Below are positions 9,405-16,952 of a DNA stretch of 64,000 bases, piece after piece. The position numbers and the translations under genes were made by a program. How positions within the stretch are numbered: the first letter of the stretch is position 1; every line of letters begins with the position of its first letter. The stretch lies in NCBI RefSeq assembly GCF_011761305.1, contig NZ_JAAOZC010000001.1, positions 620,001 to 684,000 of the forward strand. The letters run 5' to 3'. Under the pieces are notes generated by a model, which saw only the letters and a list, made by a program, of their open reading frames with translations, searched no databases and had not been told where the DNA came from. The DNA is from Sphingomonas vulcanisoli (lineage in GTDB: Bacteria > Pseudomonadota > Alphaproteobacteria > Sphingomonadales > Sphingomonadaceae).

Positions 9405-10894
9405 TGCGCGTTACCATCAATCGTGGCGTATTGCTCGCCGCCGCCATGGCAATGCCTGCTCCCGCTGATGCCGCCCCGGCCGACAAGGCCGACGCCGTTG
9501 CGATCGGCGCAGCCGATGCCGCCACCGTGCTGGTGCCCAGCGATAGCGCGAACCCGACTCATGCCGAGCTGCCCGCTCGCGCCATCGCGCTCTCGATCGG
9601 CACCGGCCAGCTGATCCGTCTTCCTCGTCCGATTTCCGGCATGTTCATTGCGGACGACAAGATCGCCGACGTCCAGGTTAAGAGCACGACGCAGGTCTAT
9701 CTCTTCGCCAAGGCCGCGGGCGAAACCAGCGTGTTCGCCACCGACAAAAGCGGTGCCGTCGTCTGGTCCGCCACCGTGCGCGTCGGCAACAATATCGCGG
9801 GCGTGGGTTCTATTCTCCGTGCGGCAATGCCCGATAACGACGTCACCGCGACGCCGATCGGCGCAAACGTCGTGCTGCTTACCGGCACCGTCCTCGGTCC
9901 CAAGGACGCCGAAGAGGCGCAGACGCTTGCCGAGGCCTATCTCGGCAAGGATGCGACCGTGCTCAACCATCTCAAGGTGGCTACGCCGCAGCAGGTGAGC
10001 TTGCATGTCAAGATCGCAGAGGTCAGCCGTTCGGTAGCGCGTGATATCGGCGTCAACATTACGAACCGCGGACATGGCAATCCGATCTTCAGCATCGGTC
10101 AAGGTAGCCCAGGCACGATTTCGACCAACGCGAACAATACCGTGGATCCCGCCAGTGGCGCTACGCCCGGATCGACGATCTACAGCTTTGCGCAGGGCGC
10201 GCTCGGCACCACGCTGGGTCTTGCCGGGCATGCGTTCGGCGCAGATATCCTTTCGACGCTCAATCTGGCCGAGCAGAGCGGCCTGGTCACGACGCTCGCC
10301 GAGCCGAATCTCGTCGCCATGTCGGGCGAGACGGCGAGTTTCTTGGCGGGCGGCGAAATCCCGATTCCGCAGAGCCAGGGTCTCGGCGCTGTTTCGGTTC
10401 AGTATAAGGAGTATGGTGTAAGCCTTTCTTTTACGCCAGTTGTCATGTCAAGCGGCCGCATCTCGATCCGCGTTCGCCCCGAGGTTTCCGAGCTGTCTGA
10501 CGCCGGCTCGGTCAAACTCAACGGCTTTACCATCCCGTCCCTCACCACCCGCCGGGTCGAAACGACGGTAGAGCTGGGATCCGGTCAAAGCTTCGCGATC
10601 GGCGGTCTGTTGCAGAACACCCACAATAACAGCCTGGATAAGGCGCCGATGCTGGGTGATCTGCCGGTGATTGGCGCTCTCTTCCGCTCGAACAGCTTCC
10701 GCAAGCAGGAGACCGAGCTGGTGGTTGTCGTCACGCCTTATATCGTGAAGCCGGTAGATGCGGCGCGGATCGCTCTTCCCACCGATGGCTACCGTTCGCC
10801 GACGACCGCGGACCGCGTGTTGCTCGGCAAGATGAGCGATGCCGCGCCTCCTCCGCCCGTGCCGGTCGCCGTGCCCAGCCCGGGCTTGCAGTGA
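9404..10894 (+). CDS. cpaC: Tad pilus secretin CpaC
   Basis: The 496-residue outer-membrane secretin starts with a signal peptide (MRVTINRGVLLAAAMAMPAP). It then has the N-terminal pilus-domain segment GQLIRLPRPISGMFIADD, a BON-like stretch (VVLLTGTVLGPKDAEEAQT) and the secretin core: LAEPNLVAMSGETASFLAGG, VRPEVSELSD and LGDLPVIGALFRS. It is full length for the family. It is translationally linked to cpaB upstream and cpaD downstream. Confidence 0.94.
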   Translation: MRVTINRGVLLAAAMAMPAPADAAPADKADAVAIGAADAATVLVPSDSANPTHAELPARAIALSIGTGQLIRLPRPISGMFIADDKIADVQVKSTTQVYLFAKAAGETSVFATDKSGAVVWSATVRVGNNIAGVGSILRAAMPDNDVTATPIGANVVLLTGTVLGPKDAEEAQTLAEAYLGKDATVLNHLKVATPQQVSLHVKIAEVSRSVARDIGVNITNRGHGNPIFSIGQGSPGTISTNANNTVDPASGATPGSTIYSFAQGALGTTLGLAGHAFGADILSTLNLAEQSGLVTTLAEPNLVAMSGETASFLAGGEIPIPQSQGLGAVSVQYKEYGVSLSFTPVVMSSGRISIRVRPEVSELSDAGSVKLNGFTIPSLTTRRVETTVELGSGQSFAIGGLLQNTHNNSLDKAPMLGDLPVIGALFRSNSFRKQETELVVVVTPYIVKPVDAARIALPTDGYRSPTTADRVLLGKMSDAAPPPPVPVAVPSPGLQ

Positions 10895-11271
10895 TGGAAC
10901 TCTTCATGCGCCTACCGTACCGTTTCGCTATCATGATGCCGTTGATCGCGCTTTCCGCCTGTTCGGCAGGCGAGCGCGGCATGAACTCCCCGCATCAGCC
11001 GCTGGTGAGCCCGCAGGCCGCCACCGTGCCGAACTGTCCGGATTGGAGCGACAAGGATCGCCCGACCACAGACGCGCAAGCTGCCAATTACGGATGCGCA
11101 ACCGCGGTGAATCTGGCGGCGATGATCGCGGATCCCACCGATCTGCTGCACGGCAAGAATGAAAACGGATCGCGGGTGGAGGTATCGGTCCGTGCGATAC
11201 GCTCTTGGCGTAAGGTCGCGCCGACCATTGAGGCGGGAATCGAAAAAGTTTCCTCGAAGGGCGGCAACTAA
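10894..11271 (+). CDS. cpaD: CpaD-type pilus lipoprotein, shortened
   Basis: The 125-residue protein has a lipoprotein signal (MMPLIALSAC, lipobox LSAC) and the CpaD-type segment NYGCATAVNLAAMIADPTDLL. The CpaD family is usually about 200 residues or more. Here the region between signal and this segment is only about 50 residues, so the N-terminal half is largely missing. A GTG at 10891 and an ATG at 10906 are alternative starts; 10894 is preferred because it gives the same TGATG junction as the neighbouring pairs. The TAA overlaps the cpaE ATG. Confidence 0.75.
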   Translation: MELFMRLPYRFAIMMPLIALSACSAGERGMNSPHQPLVSPQAATVPNCPDWSDKDRPTTDAQAANYGCATAVNLAAMIADPTDLLHGKNENGSRVEVSVRAIRSWRKVAPTIEAGIEKVSSKGGN

Positions 11272-12533
11272 TGAATGCTCCCTTTTCCGGGCGCGTTCAG
11301 CCACGCGATCCCTTCAGCGCATTTCTGAGCGACCATGAATCCGAAAACGCCTCACGCGGCGTCGCCGGCACGCTTGGCTGGCCTGCCGAACGCATTCACA
11401 ACGGTGGCATCCGCTATGCGATCCAGACGCTTGCGGTAACAGCCAGCCCCAGCGTTTTGCTTGTCGATCTGTCCGAAGCTGCCAATCCGCTGGAAGAGGT
11501 CGATGCATTGGCCGAAGTCTGCGAACCTGGCACGATCGTGATAACCTGCGGCACCACCAACGATGTACGCCTGTACCGGGAGCTGATCAATTTCGGCATT
11601 CACGATTATCTGGTGAAGCCCTTCTCTCAAGAGCAACTGCATGAAGTCATCATGCAGGCCCAGCTTCAGCAGAGCGAGGCGCAAGAGCGCGTCGAAGTCG
11701 CAAAAACCCCGCACAATCTGACGGCGGTGATCGGCGTGCGCGGCGGTGTCGGCGCGACCACGATTGCGGTGTCGCTCGCATGGCTGCTGGCCGAGCACAA
11801 GCAGCGCAACACCGCTCTCCTCGATCTCGACGTCCATTTCGGCACAGGGGCACTGTCCTTCGATATCGAGCCCGGCCGCGGGCTTACCGACGCGATCGAG
11901 AACCCGAGCCGCATCGACGGTCTGTTCATCGAACGCGCGCTGGTAAAGGCGCACCCTCGGCTCGGTGTGCTCTCCGCCGAGGCGCCGATGCACACGCCAC
12001 TGAACGGCGAAAGCGATGCTTTCCTTCAGTTGCAGGAGGAGCTGCGCAACGCTTTTCCGTTCACCATCGTCGATCTGCCGCGGCACATGCTGATCCAGCA
12101 TCCCGCGCTGATGCAGATCGTGAATGTCGCCATCGTCGTCACCGATCTCACGCTGGCCGCAACGCGCGATACCATTCGCCTACTGTCCTGGCTGAAGAGC
12201 AATGCGCCTTCGAGCCAGGTTGTGCTCGTCGCCAATCATGTTTCGAGCGGCGCCGTGGACGAGATCGATCGCAAATCGTTCGAAGCTTCGATCGAACGTT
12301 CCGTCGATATCCTTGTCGCAGCTGAACCCAAGCTGGCGGTGCAGGCAGCCAAGCTCGGCAAGCCCTTCATCGAGATTGCGCGCTCCAGCAAGGCCGGCAG
12401 CGCCCTTACCGCCCTCGTCGACCGGCTCAGCAGCGAAGAGGCGCCTACCAAGAAGGCCGGCTCGCTGCTGGATAAGCTCGCCGATTTACGCAAGTTGCTC
12501 GACAAGGGTGGGAAGAAGCCTGCCGCCAAATGA
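11271..12533 (+). CDS. cpaE: Pilus assembly ATPase CpaE (MinD/ParA-like)
   Basis: The 420-residue protein has an N-terminal receiver-like domain (LLVDLSEAANPLEEVDAL to GIHDYLVKPFSQEQL, residues about 60-130) followed by a ParA/MinD ATPase. The deviant P-loop is VRGGVGATTIAVSLAW, the switch region is LLDLDVHFGTGALSFD, and the Walker B-like strand is FTIVDLPRHML. CpaE positions the pilus machine at the pole in Caulobacter. Its TGA overlaps the tadB ATG by four bases (12530-12533), which leaves no room for cpaF at its usual place. Confidence 0.92.
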   Translation: MNAPFSGRVQPRDPFSAFLSDHESENASRGVAGTLGWPAERIHNGGIRYAIQTLAVTASPSVLLVDLSEAANPLEEVDALAEVCEPGTIVITCGTTNDVRLYRELINFGIHDYLVKPFSQEQLHEVIMQAQLQQSEAQERVEVAKTPHNLTAVIGVRGGVGATTIAVSLAWLLAEHKQRNTALLDLDVHFGTGALSFDIEPGRGLTDAIENPSRIDGLFIERALVKAHPRLGVLSAEAPMHTPLNGESDAFLQLQEELRNAFPFTIVDLPRHMLIQHPALMQIVNVAIVVTDLTLAATRDTIRLLSWLKSNAPSSQVVLVANHVSSGAVDEIDRKSFEASIERSVDILVAAEPKLAVQAAKLGKPFIEIARSSKAGSALTALVDRLSSEEAPTKKAGSLLDKLADLRKLLDKGGKKPAAK

Positions 12534-13480
12534 TGATCGTAGCGGTCCTCTTCGTTTTGGGCAGCGGGCTCACGCTGGGCGCGCTGCTCAGCGGCAGCGG
12601 TGCCGATAAGGCTCGCAAGCGGCGACTGGAAGCGCTGCGTGCCCGCCATGTCGAAGGCAATGTCGAAACCCAGATGCGCCGGATATCGGCCAACCGTCAG
12701 AACAACGTCACCGGCATCTGGGCGCTGCTCCCGCGCCGTGAGTTGCTTGAGCGACGGTTGGCGGCTACCGGCAAGCCCTGGACCGTCACCAATTATATGA
12801 TCGCCTCTGGGGTGCTGGTCGTCGTCGCCTGGGCCATTCTTCTCATGCGGGGCATGCCGCTGCTGATCACCTTCAGCCTCGGCATCGTGATCGGCGCCGG
12901 CCTGCCGCACTGGCTGATCGGTCGCATGGGCAAGCGCCGCGCCGCCAAGTTCGTCGCCAAATTCCCGGACGCGATCGAGCTTCTGGTGCGCGGTCTGCGA
13001 TCGGGGCTGCCGATTTCCGAGACGATCGGCGTTGTCGGGCGTGAAGTCCCCGATCCCGTCGGCACCGAATTCCGCACTGTCGCCGACAAGATGAAGATCG
13101 GCCGCACCATGGACGCCGCACTGCAGGATAGCGCGGACCGGCTGCAAACCTCGGAATTTCAATTCTTCGTGATCAGCCTGGCGATCCAGCGCGAAACCGG
13201 CGGCAACCTAGCCGAGACGCTTTCCAACCTTGCGGAGGTGCTGCGCAAGCGGATGCAGATGAAGCTCAAGGTTGCGGCGATGTCGTCCGAATCCAAGGCA
13301 TCTGCCTACATCATCGGCTCGCTGCCCTTCATCGTCTTCGGCCTGATCATGTGGATCAACCCGACATATATGGGGGGCTTCTTCCATGACCCGCGGCTGA
13401 TGATCGCGGCCGGCGGCGGCGCGGTCTGGATGGGGCTCGGCGTGTTCATCATGGCCAAGATGATCAATTTCGAGATCTGA
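12530..13480 (+). CDS. tadB: Tad pilus inner-membrane platform protein TadB
   Basis: The 316-residue protein has N-terminal membrane segments and a type II secretion F domain: FPDAIELLVRGLRSGLPISE, then LQTSEFQFFVISLAIQRETG and NLAETLSNLAEVLRKR. Two C-terminal membrane segments follow. This is the usual layout of TadB, one of two platform proteins that normally work with the CpaF ATPase. It overlaps cpaE by four bases and tadC follows after four. Confidence 0.92.
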   Translation: MMIVAVLFVLGSGLTLGALLSGSGADKARKRRLEALRARHVEGNVETQMRRISANRQNNVTGIWALLPRRELLERRLAATGKPWTVTNYMIASGVLVVVAWAILLMRGMPLLITFSLGIVIGAGLPHWLIGRMGKRRAAKFVAKFPDAIELLVRGLRSGLPISETIGVVGREVPDPVGTEFRTVADKMKIGRTMDAALQDSADRLQTSEFQFFVISLAIQRETGGNLAETLSNLAEVLRKRMQMKLKVAAMSSESKASAYIIGSLPFIVFGLIMWINPTYMGGFFHDPRLMIAAGGGAVWMGLGVFIMAKMINFEI

Positions 13481-13484
13481 TCGG

Positions 13485-14462
13485 ATGGGCTTTTTCACCT
13501 CGATCAACATGACGTGGATCGCGACATTTATGTCGGTCGCGGCACTCGGCAGCCTTATCGTCTTTTTCTGGGCGGCGACGACCGCGCGCGATCCGATGAC
13601 GCGGCGCGTGAAGGCGCTCAACGCCCGGCGCGAGCAATTGAAAGCCGGTATCACCGCCTCCACCCGCAAGCGCACACCGCTCAACAAGAAGAGCCAGTCG
13701 ACCGATCGGATGCGGAAGATCCTTGCCTCGCTCAAGGTGCTGCAAGGCACGCAGATACGCGAAGCGCAGATCAAACTCGCCCAGGCCGGTATCCGCACCA
13801 AGGATACGGCGATCACGGTGATCTTCGGCCGCCTCGTGCTGCCCGTGGTGCTGGGCGGGGGTGTCGTCATCGCGGTTTATGGGTTCGGCTGCTTTTCCGA
13901 TTGGAGCTGGATCAAGCGCTATCTGCTCGTCGCGGGCAGCTTGATCGGCAGCTACAAGGCGCCGGACATCTATCTCAAGAACCTGATCACCAAACGTACC
14001 GCCGCGATCCACAAGGGCATCGCCGATGCGCTCGATCTGCTGGTGATTTGCGCCGAGGCTGGCCTCACCGTCGATGCCGCCTTCGCCCGCGTGGCGCGGG
14101 AGCTGGGCAAAGGCTATCCGGAGCTTGCCGACGAGATGGCGCTGACCTCGATCGAGCTCGGTTTCCTCACCGATCGCCGCCAGGCGTTTGAAAATCTCAC
14201 CTCGCGCGTGAAGCTCGAATCCTTGCGCGGGGTCGTCACGACGATGATCCAGACCGAGAAGTACGGCACCCCGCTTGCCTCTGCGCTGCGTGTCCTCACC
14301 GCCGAATTCCGCCATGAGCGAATGATGAAGGCCGAAGAAAAGGCCGCGCGCCTGCCCGCGATCATGACCGTGCCGCTGATTCTCTTCATCCTGCCGGTGT
14401 TGTTCATCGTGATCCTGGGGCCGGCCGCCTGCTCGATATCGGACAATATGTTCAAGAATTGA
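13485..14462 (+). CDS. tadC: Tad pilus inner-membrane platform protein TadC
   Basis: The 325-residue partner of TadB has an N-terminal membrane segment (WIATFMSVAALGSLIVFFWA), a T2SSF domain (GIADALDLLVICAEAGLTVD, FLTDRRQAFENLTSRV, VVTTMIQTEKYGTPLASAL) and a C-terminal pair of membrane helices. It is full length and shows no damage. It is the last gene of the Tad run; the next gene starts 67 bases on and is unrelated to pili. Confidence 0.92.
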   Translation: MGFFTSINMTWIATFMSVAALGSLIVFFWAATTARDPMTRRVKALNARREQLKAGITASTRKRTPLNKKSQSTDRMRKILASLKVLQGTQIREAQIKLAQAGIRTKDTAITVIFGRLVLPVVLGGGVVIAVYGFGCFSDWSWIKRYLLVAGSLIGSYKAPDIYLKNLITKRTAAIHKGIADALDLLVICAEAGLTVDAAFARVARELGKGYPELADEMALTSIELGFLTDRRQAFENLTSRVKLESLRGVVTTMIQTEKYGTPLASALRVLTAEFRHERMMKAEEKAARLPAIMTVPLILFILPVLFIVILGPAACSISDNMFKN

Positions 14463-14529
14463 GGCGCCGGTTGACGGAGCGCGGCGACGGCTTAGTCGTA
14501 GGTCAGCGCAATATTGTCGGAGAGCCTCC

Positions 14530-15030
14530 ATGCCCACCTTCACGACCAACCAGTGGGTCGTCGTCTTTCTCGTCCTTTTGCTCGGCTGGCTACTGGGGCT
14601 GATCTCGCGCTCGGGCGGTGCCAAGTGGCGGCGCGCCTATGAAGCCGAACGCGACGGCCGGATCGAGGAAAACCGCGAGCATGCCGCCGCCCTCGAGGCC
14701 GCCAACGCGCGCATCGCCGAACTGGAGCGCACGCGGCCCGTGGTGACCAAGGCTCCCGTCGCGGCACCCTTGGCAAGCACCGAAACGCTGGACCTCACCC
14801 GCGACGATCTGGCGCGTATCCGCGGCGTCGGCGCGGCGGGGCAGCGGCGGCTCAACGATGTCGGCATCTATCGCTACGCCGACATCGCCTCGCTGACGCC
14901 CGCCGATGAGACGGCGCTGGAGGAGAAGCTCGGCGCCGATCCCGGCTATATCGAGCAGGAAGGTTGGCGCGAGCAGGCCGCTTTGCTCGCTGATGGTAAG
15001 CTCGACGAGCACCAGACCCGCTTCGGCTGA
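14530..15030 (+). CDS. Membrane-anchored protein with helix-hairpin-helix domain
   Basis: The 166-residue protein has one N-terminal membrane helix (WVVVFLVLLLGWLLGLI, residues 9-25), a charged helical stretch that may form a coiled coil (RRAYEAERDGRIEENREHAA, continuing to about residue 68), and a C-terminal HhH-type domain (LARIRGVGAAGQRRLNDVGI, then YRYADIASLTPADETALEEK). This C-terminal module occurs in many short alphaproteobacterial proteins and at the end of some NuoE and L21 homologues. Function is unknown. A GGAG sequence lies at a suitable distance before the ATG. Confidence 0.75.
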   Translation: MPTFTTNQWVVVFLVLLLGWLLGLISRSGGAKWRRAYEAERDGRIEENREHAAALEAANARIAELERTRPVVTKAPVAAPLASTETLDLTRDDLARIRGVGAAGQRRLNDVGIYRYADIASLTPADETALEEKLGADPGYIEQEGWREQAALLADGKLDEHQTRFG

Positions 15031-15035
15031 GCGTC

Positions 15036-15683
15036 TTACTCCCGCGGCGGCTTCATGCCGTGCTTCGGCGGACGCGCGGCGCGATTGTCGCCCCCGCCCA
15101 GCTTGGGCAGTTCGTCGCGGGTGATCGCGCCATCGTGATTGACGTCGAGCAAGGCGAAGCGGCGTGAGGCCGCGGCCAGGAACTCCTGTTCGCTGACGCC
15201 GCGGTTGAAATCGGTATCGGCTGCAATCACCGGTTCGGGCAGCGCCAGATAGGAATATGGCGTCACGCCTTGTCCGGCGGGATCGAACTTGGGCTTGGAT
15301 TCGGGCGCGCTGCCATCGCCATTGTCCTGAATTGGGTGGCCGAAATTCTCGTCGATCGGGCCGCCGCCGGTGATGCCGGTTTCCGGCGCAATCACCTGCT
15401 CATAATGCTCGATCTCCTCAGGCCCGATCTCATGATCATGATCCCGGTCGAGGATCGCAAAAAAGCGCATCGCATCGGCGCGGAACTCGGCGAGCGTGAT
15501 CTTGCCGTCATGATTGGTATCGGCCTGGGCGAACCATGCTTCGGCATTATCGGGCGCGTCGCGGAACGGCTCGCCCATCGGGCTGAAGAACAGGCGCCCG
15601 GCATGCTCGTGCGGCACAGGCTGGGCGAGCGCCGAGGTGGCGGCGCCGATCAGCGCGATCAGGGGGAGGGTTGCTTTGGTCAC
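15036..15683 (-). CDS. Secreted EF-hand calcium-binding protein (copy 1)
   Basis: The 215-residue protein has a signal peptide (VTKATLPLIALIGAATSALA, cut before QPVP) and four 12-residue EF-hand loops: DTNHDGKITLAE, DRDHDHEIGPEE, DTDFNRGVSEQE and DVNHDGAITRDE. The GTG at 15683 is chosen because the signal peptide starts there; the frame is open far upstream, but that part overlaps the neighbouring paralogue. It is a tandem paralogue of the gene at 15751-16536 and is probably a periplasmic or outer-surface calcium binder of unknown role. Confidence 0.82.
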   Translation of the reverse strand: MTKATLPLIALIGAATSALAQPVPHEHAGRLFFSPMGEPFRDAPDNAEAWFAQADTNHDGKITLAEFRADAMRFFAILDRDHDHEIGPEEIEHYEQVIAPETGITGGGPIDENFGHPIQDNGDGSAPESKPKFDPAGQGVTPYSYLALPEPVIAADTDFNRGVSEQEFLAAASRRFALLDVNHDGAITRDELPKLGGGDNRAARPPKHGMKPPRE

Positions 15684-15750
15684 GCCCGCCCATCTGCCAT
15701 TGGACGCGGCGGCAAGGAAGGGCAAAGCTGCGTTGGCTCCACGGATCTGG

Positions 15751-16536
15751 TCACTCGCTGGGCGCCAGAGCCTTGGATCCATGTCGCCCTCGCGGTGGAC
15801 CGATACCGCCGCCGTCAAGCTTGGGCAATTCATCGAAGGTGATGATGCCATCGTGATTGGGATCGAGCAGGGCGAAGCGGCGTGAGGCGGCGGCGAGGAA
15901 TTCCTGTTCGCTGACGCCGCGGTTGAAATCGGTGTCGGCGGCAATCACCGGTTCGGGCAGCGCCAGATAGGAAAAGCGTGCGGCGCCCTGTTTGGAGGGA
16001 TCGAAGGCGGGCGCGCTCGGATGATCGCTACCGCTCGCGCTATCCGGCGAAGCGCCGCCGCCCATCCCGCCGCCTCGGCCGCCGCCGCCCATACCCCCAC
16101 CATGTCCGCCGCCCATGCCGCCTCGTCCGCCGCCGCGATGCCCGCCGCCTTGTTGTCCGCCAGACCTTGGCGCGCCGTCCCCGAAACCGCCCCCGCTTGC
16201 CGTCTCGGGGGCGATCACCTGCTCGTAATGGTCGATCTCCTCGGGCCCGATCTCATGATCGTGATCAGTATCGAGCGTGGCGAAGAAGCGCAGCGCATCG
16301 GCGCGGAATTCGGCCAGCGTCAGGCGTCCGTCATGGTCGGCATCGGCCTGGGCGAACCAGGCGGCGGCATTGTCGGGCGAGTCGCGGAACGGCTCGCCCA
16401 TCGGGCTGATGAACAGCCGTCCGCCGTGCTGTCCGCCATAACCGTGATGAAAGCCCTCCGGCGGCGGCGCGGATTGCGCGGCCAGCGGCGCCGCCGATCC
16501 CAGGAGAGCAGCGGCGACGAGCGCGCGGGGACTCAC
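15751..16536 (-). CDS. Secreted EF-hand calcium-binding protein (copy 2) with glycine-rich linker
   Basis: The 261-residue protein has a signal peptide (MSPRALVAAALLGSAAPLAA) and four EF-hand loops matching copy 1 (DADHDGRLTLAE, DTDHDHEIGPEE, DTDFNRGVSEQE, DPNHDGIITFDE). Between loops 2 and 3 it carries a Gly/Arg/His-rich linker of about 50 residues that copy 1 lacks. The segment RLFISPMGEPFRDSPDNA is also shared by both copies. The start is GTG at 16536, in a GTGA overlap with the small secreted protein upstream, so the two are co-translated. Confidence 0.82.
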   Translation of the reverse strand: MSPRALVAAALLGSAAPLAAQSAPPPEGFHHGYGGQHGGRLFISPMGEPFRDSPDNAAAWFAQADADHDGRLTLAEFRADALRFFATLDTDHDHEIGPEEIDHYEQVIAPETASGGGFGDGAPRSGGQQGGGHRGGGRGGMGGGHGGGMGGGGRGGGMGGGASPDSASGSDHPSAPAFDPSKQGAARFSYLALPEPVIAADTDFNRGVSEQEFLAAASRRFALLDPNHDGIITFDELPKLDGGGIGPPRGRHGSKALAPSE

Positions 16537-16829
16537 CGCCGCCAGCCGTTGGCCTGTGCGGTGAGGAAGGAGAAGGAGGCCTGGCCGGTCTGGCCGATCG
16601 GTACGGTGGTGCTGCCCCAGAGCGCGCGGTGGCCGCCGGTGCCGACCTCCATCCCCATTTCGCCATGGATCTTGCGCGGATTGCCGTTGAGCGGGAGCGT
16701 GTCATCGCCCTCCGCCGCGCGATCGAGCACCGCAGCGCGCTCCGCCGGGCTTAACGCCACCACCGCATTATCGGCGTGCGCGGCCGCAGCCGTTATAGTC
16801 AGTATCATCGCACCCAACACGCCACGCAT
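16533..16829 (-). CDS. Small secreted protein of unknown function
   Basis: The 98-residue protein has a signal peptide (MRGVLGAMILTITAAAAHA, cut before DNAVVAL) and a mature part of about 79 residues that includes GEMGMEVGTGGHRALWGSTT. The ATG at 16829 is supported by a strong GGAGGT six bases upstream and by the signal peptide; upstream in-frame codons lack both. It is the first gene of a unit with the EF-hand gene. I do not recognise a family. Confidence 0.7.
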   Translation of the reverse strand: MRGVLGAMILTITAAAAHADNAVVALSPAERAAVLDRAAEGDDTLPLNGNPRKIHGEMGMEVGTGGHRALWGSTTVPIGQTGQASFSFLTAQANGWRR

Positions 16830-16952
16830 TCCGGCACCTCCGACGATCCATCCAAGCTCGCCCGCCCCTGACGGACGGCTGAACGAAGCTGAAGGGAGCC
16901 CCTTTTGAACAGCACGCATTGATTGCCCGCCGTACTCGGCTAGCATGGTCCT

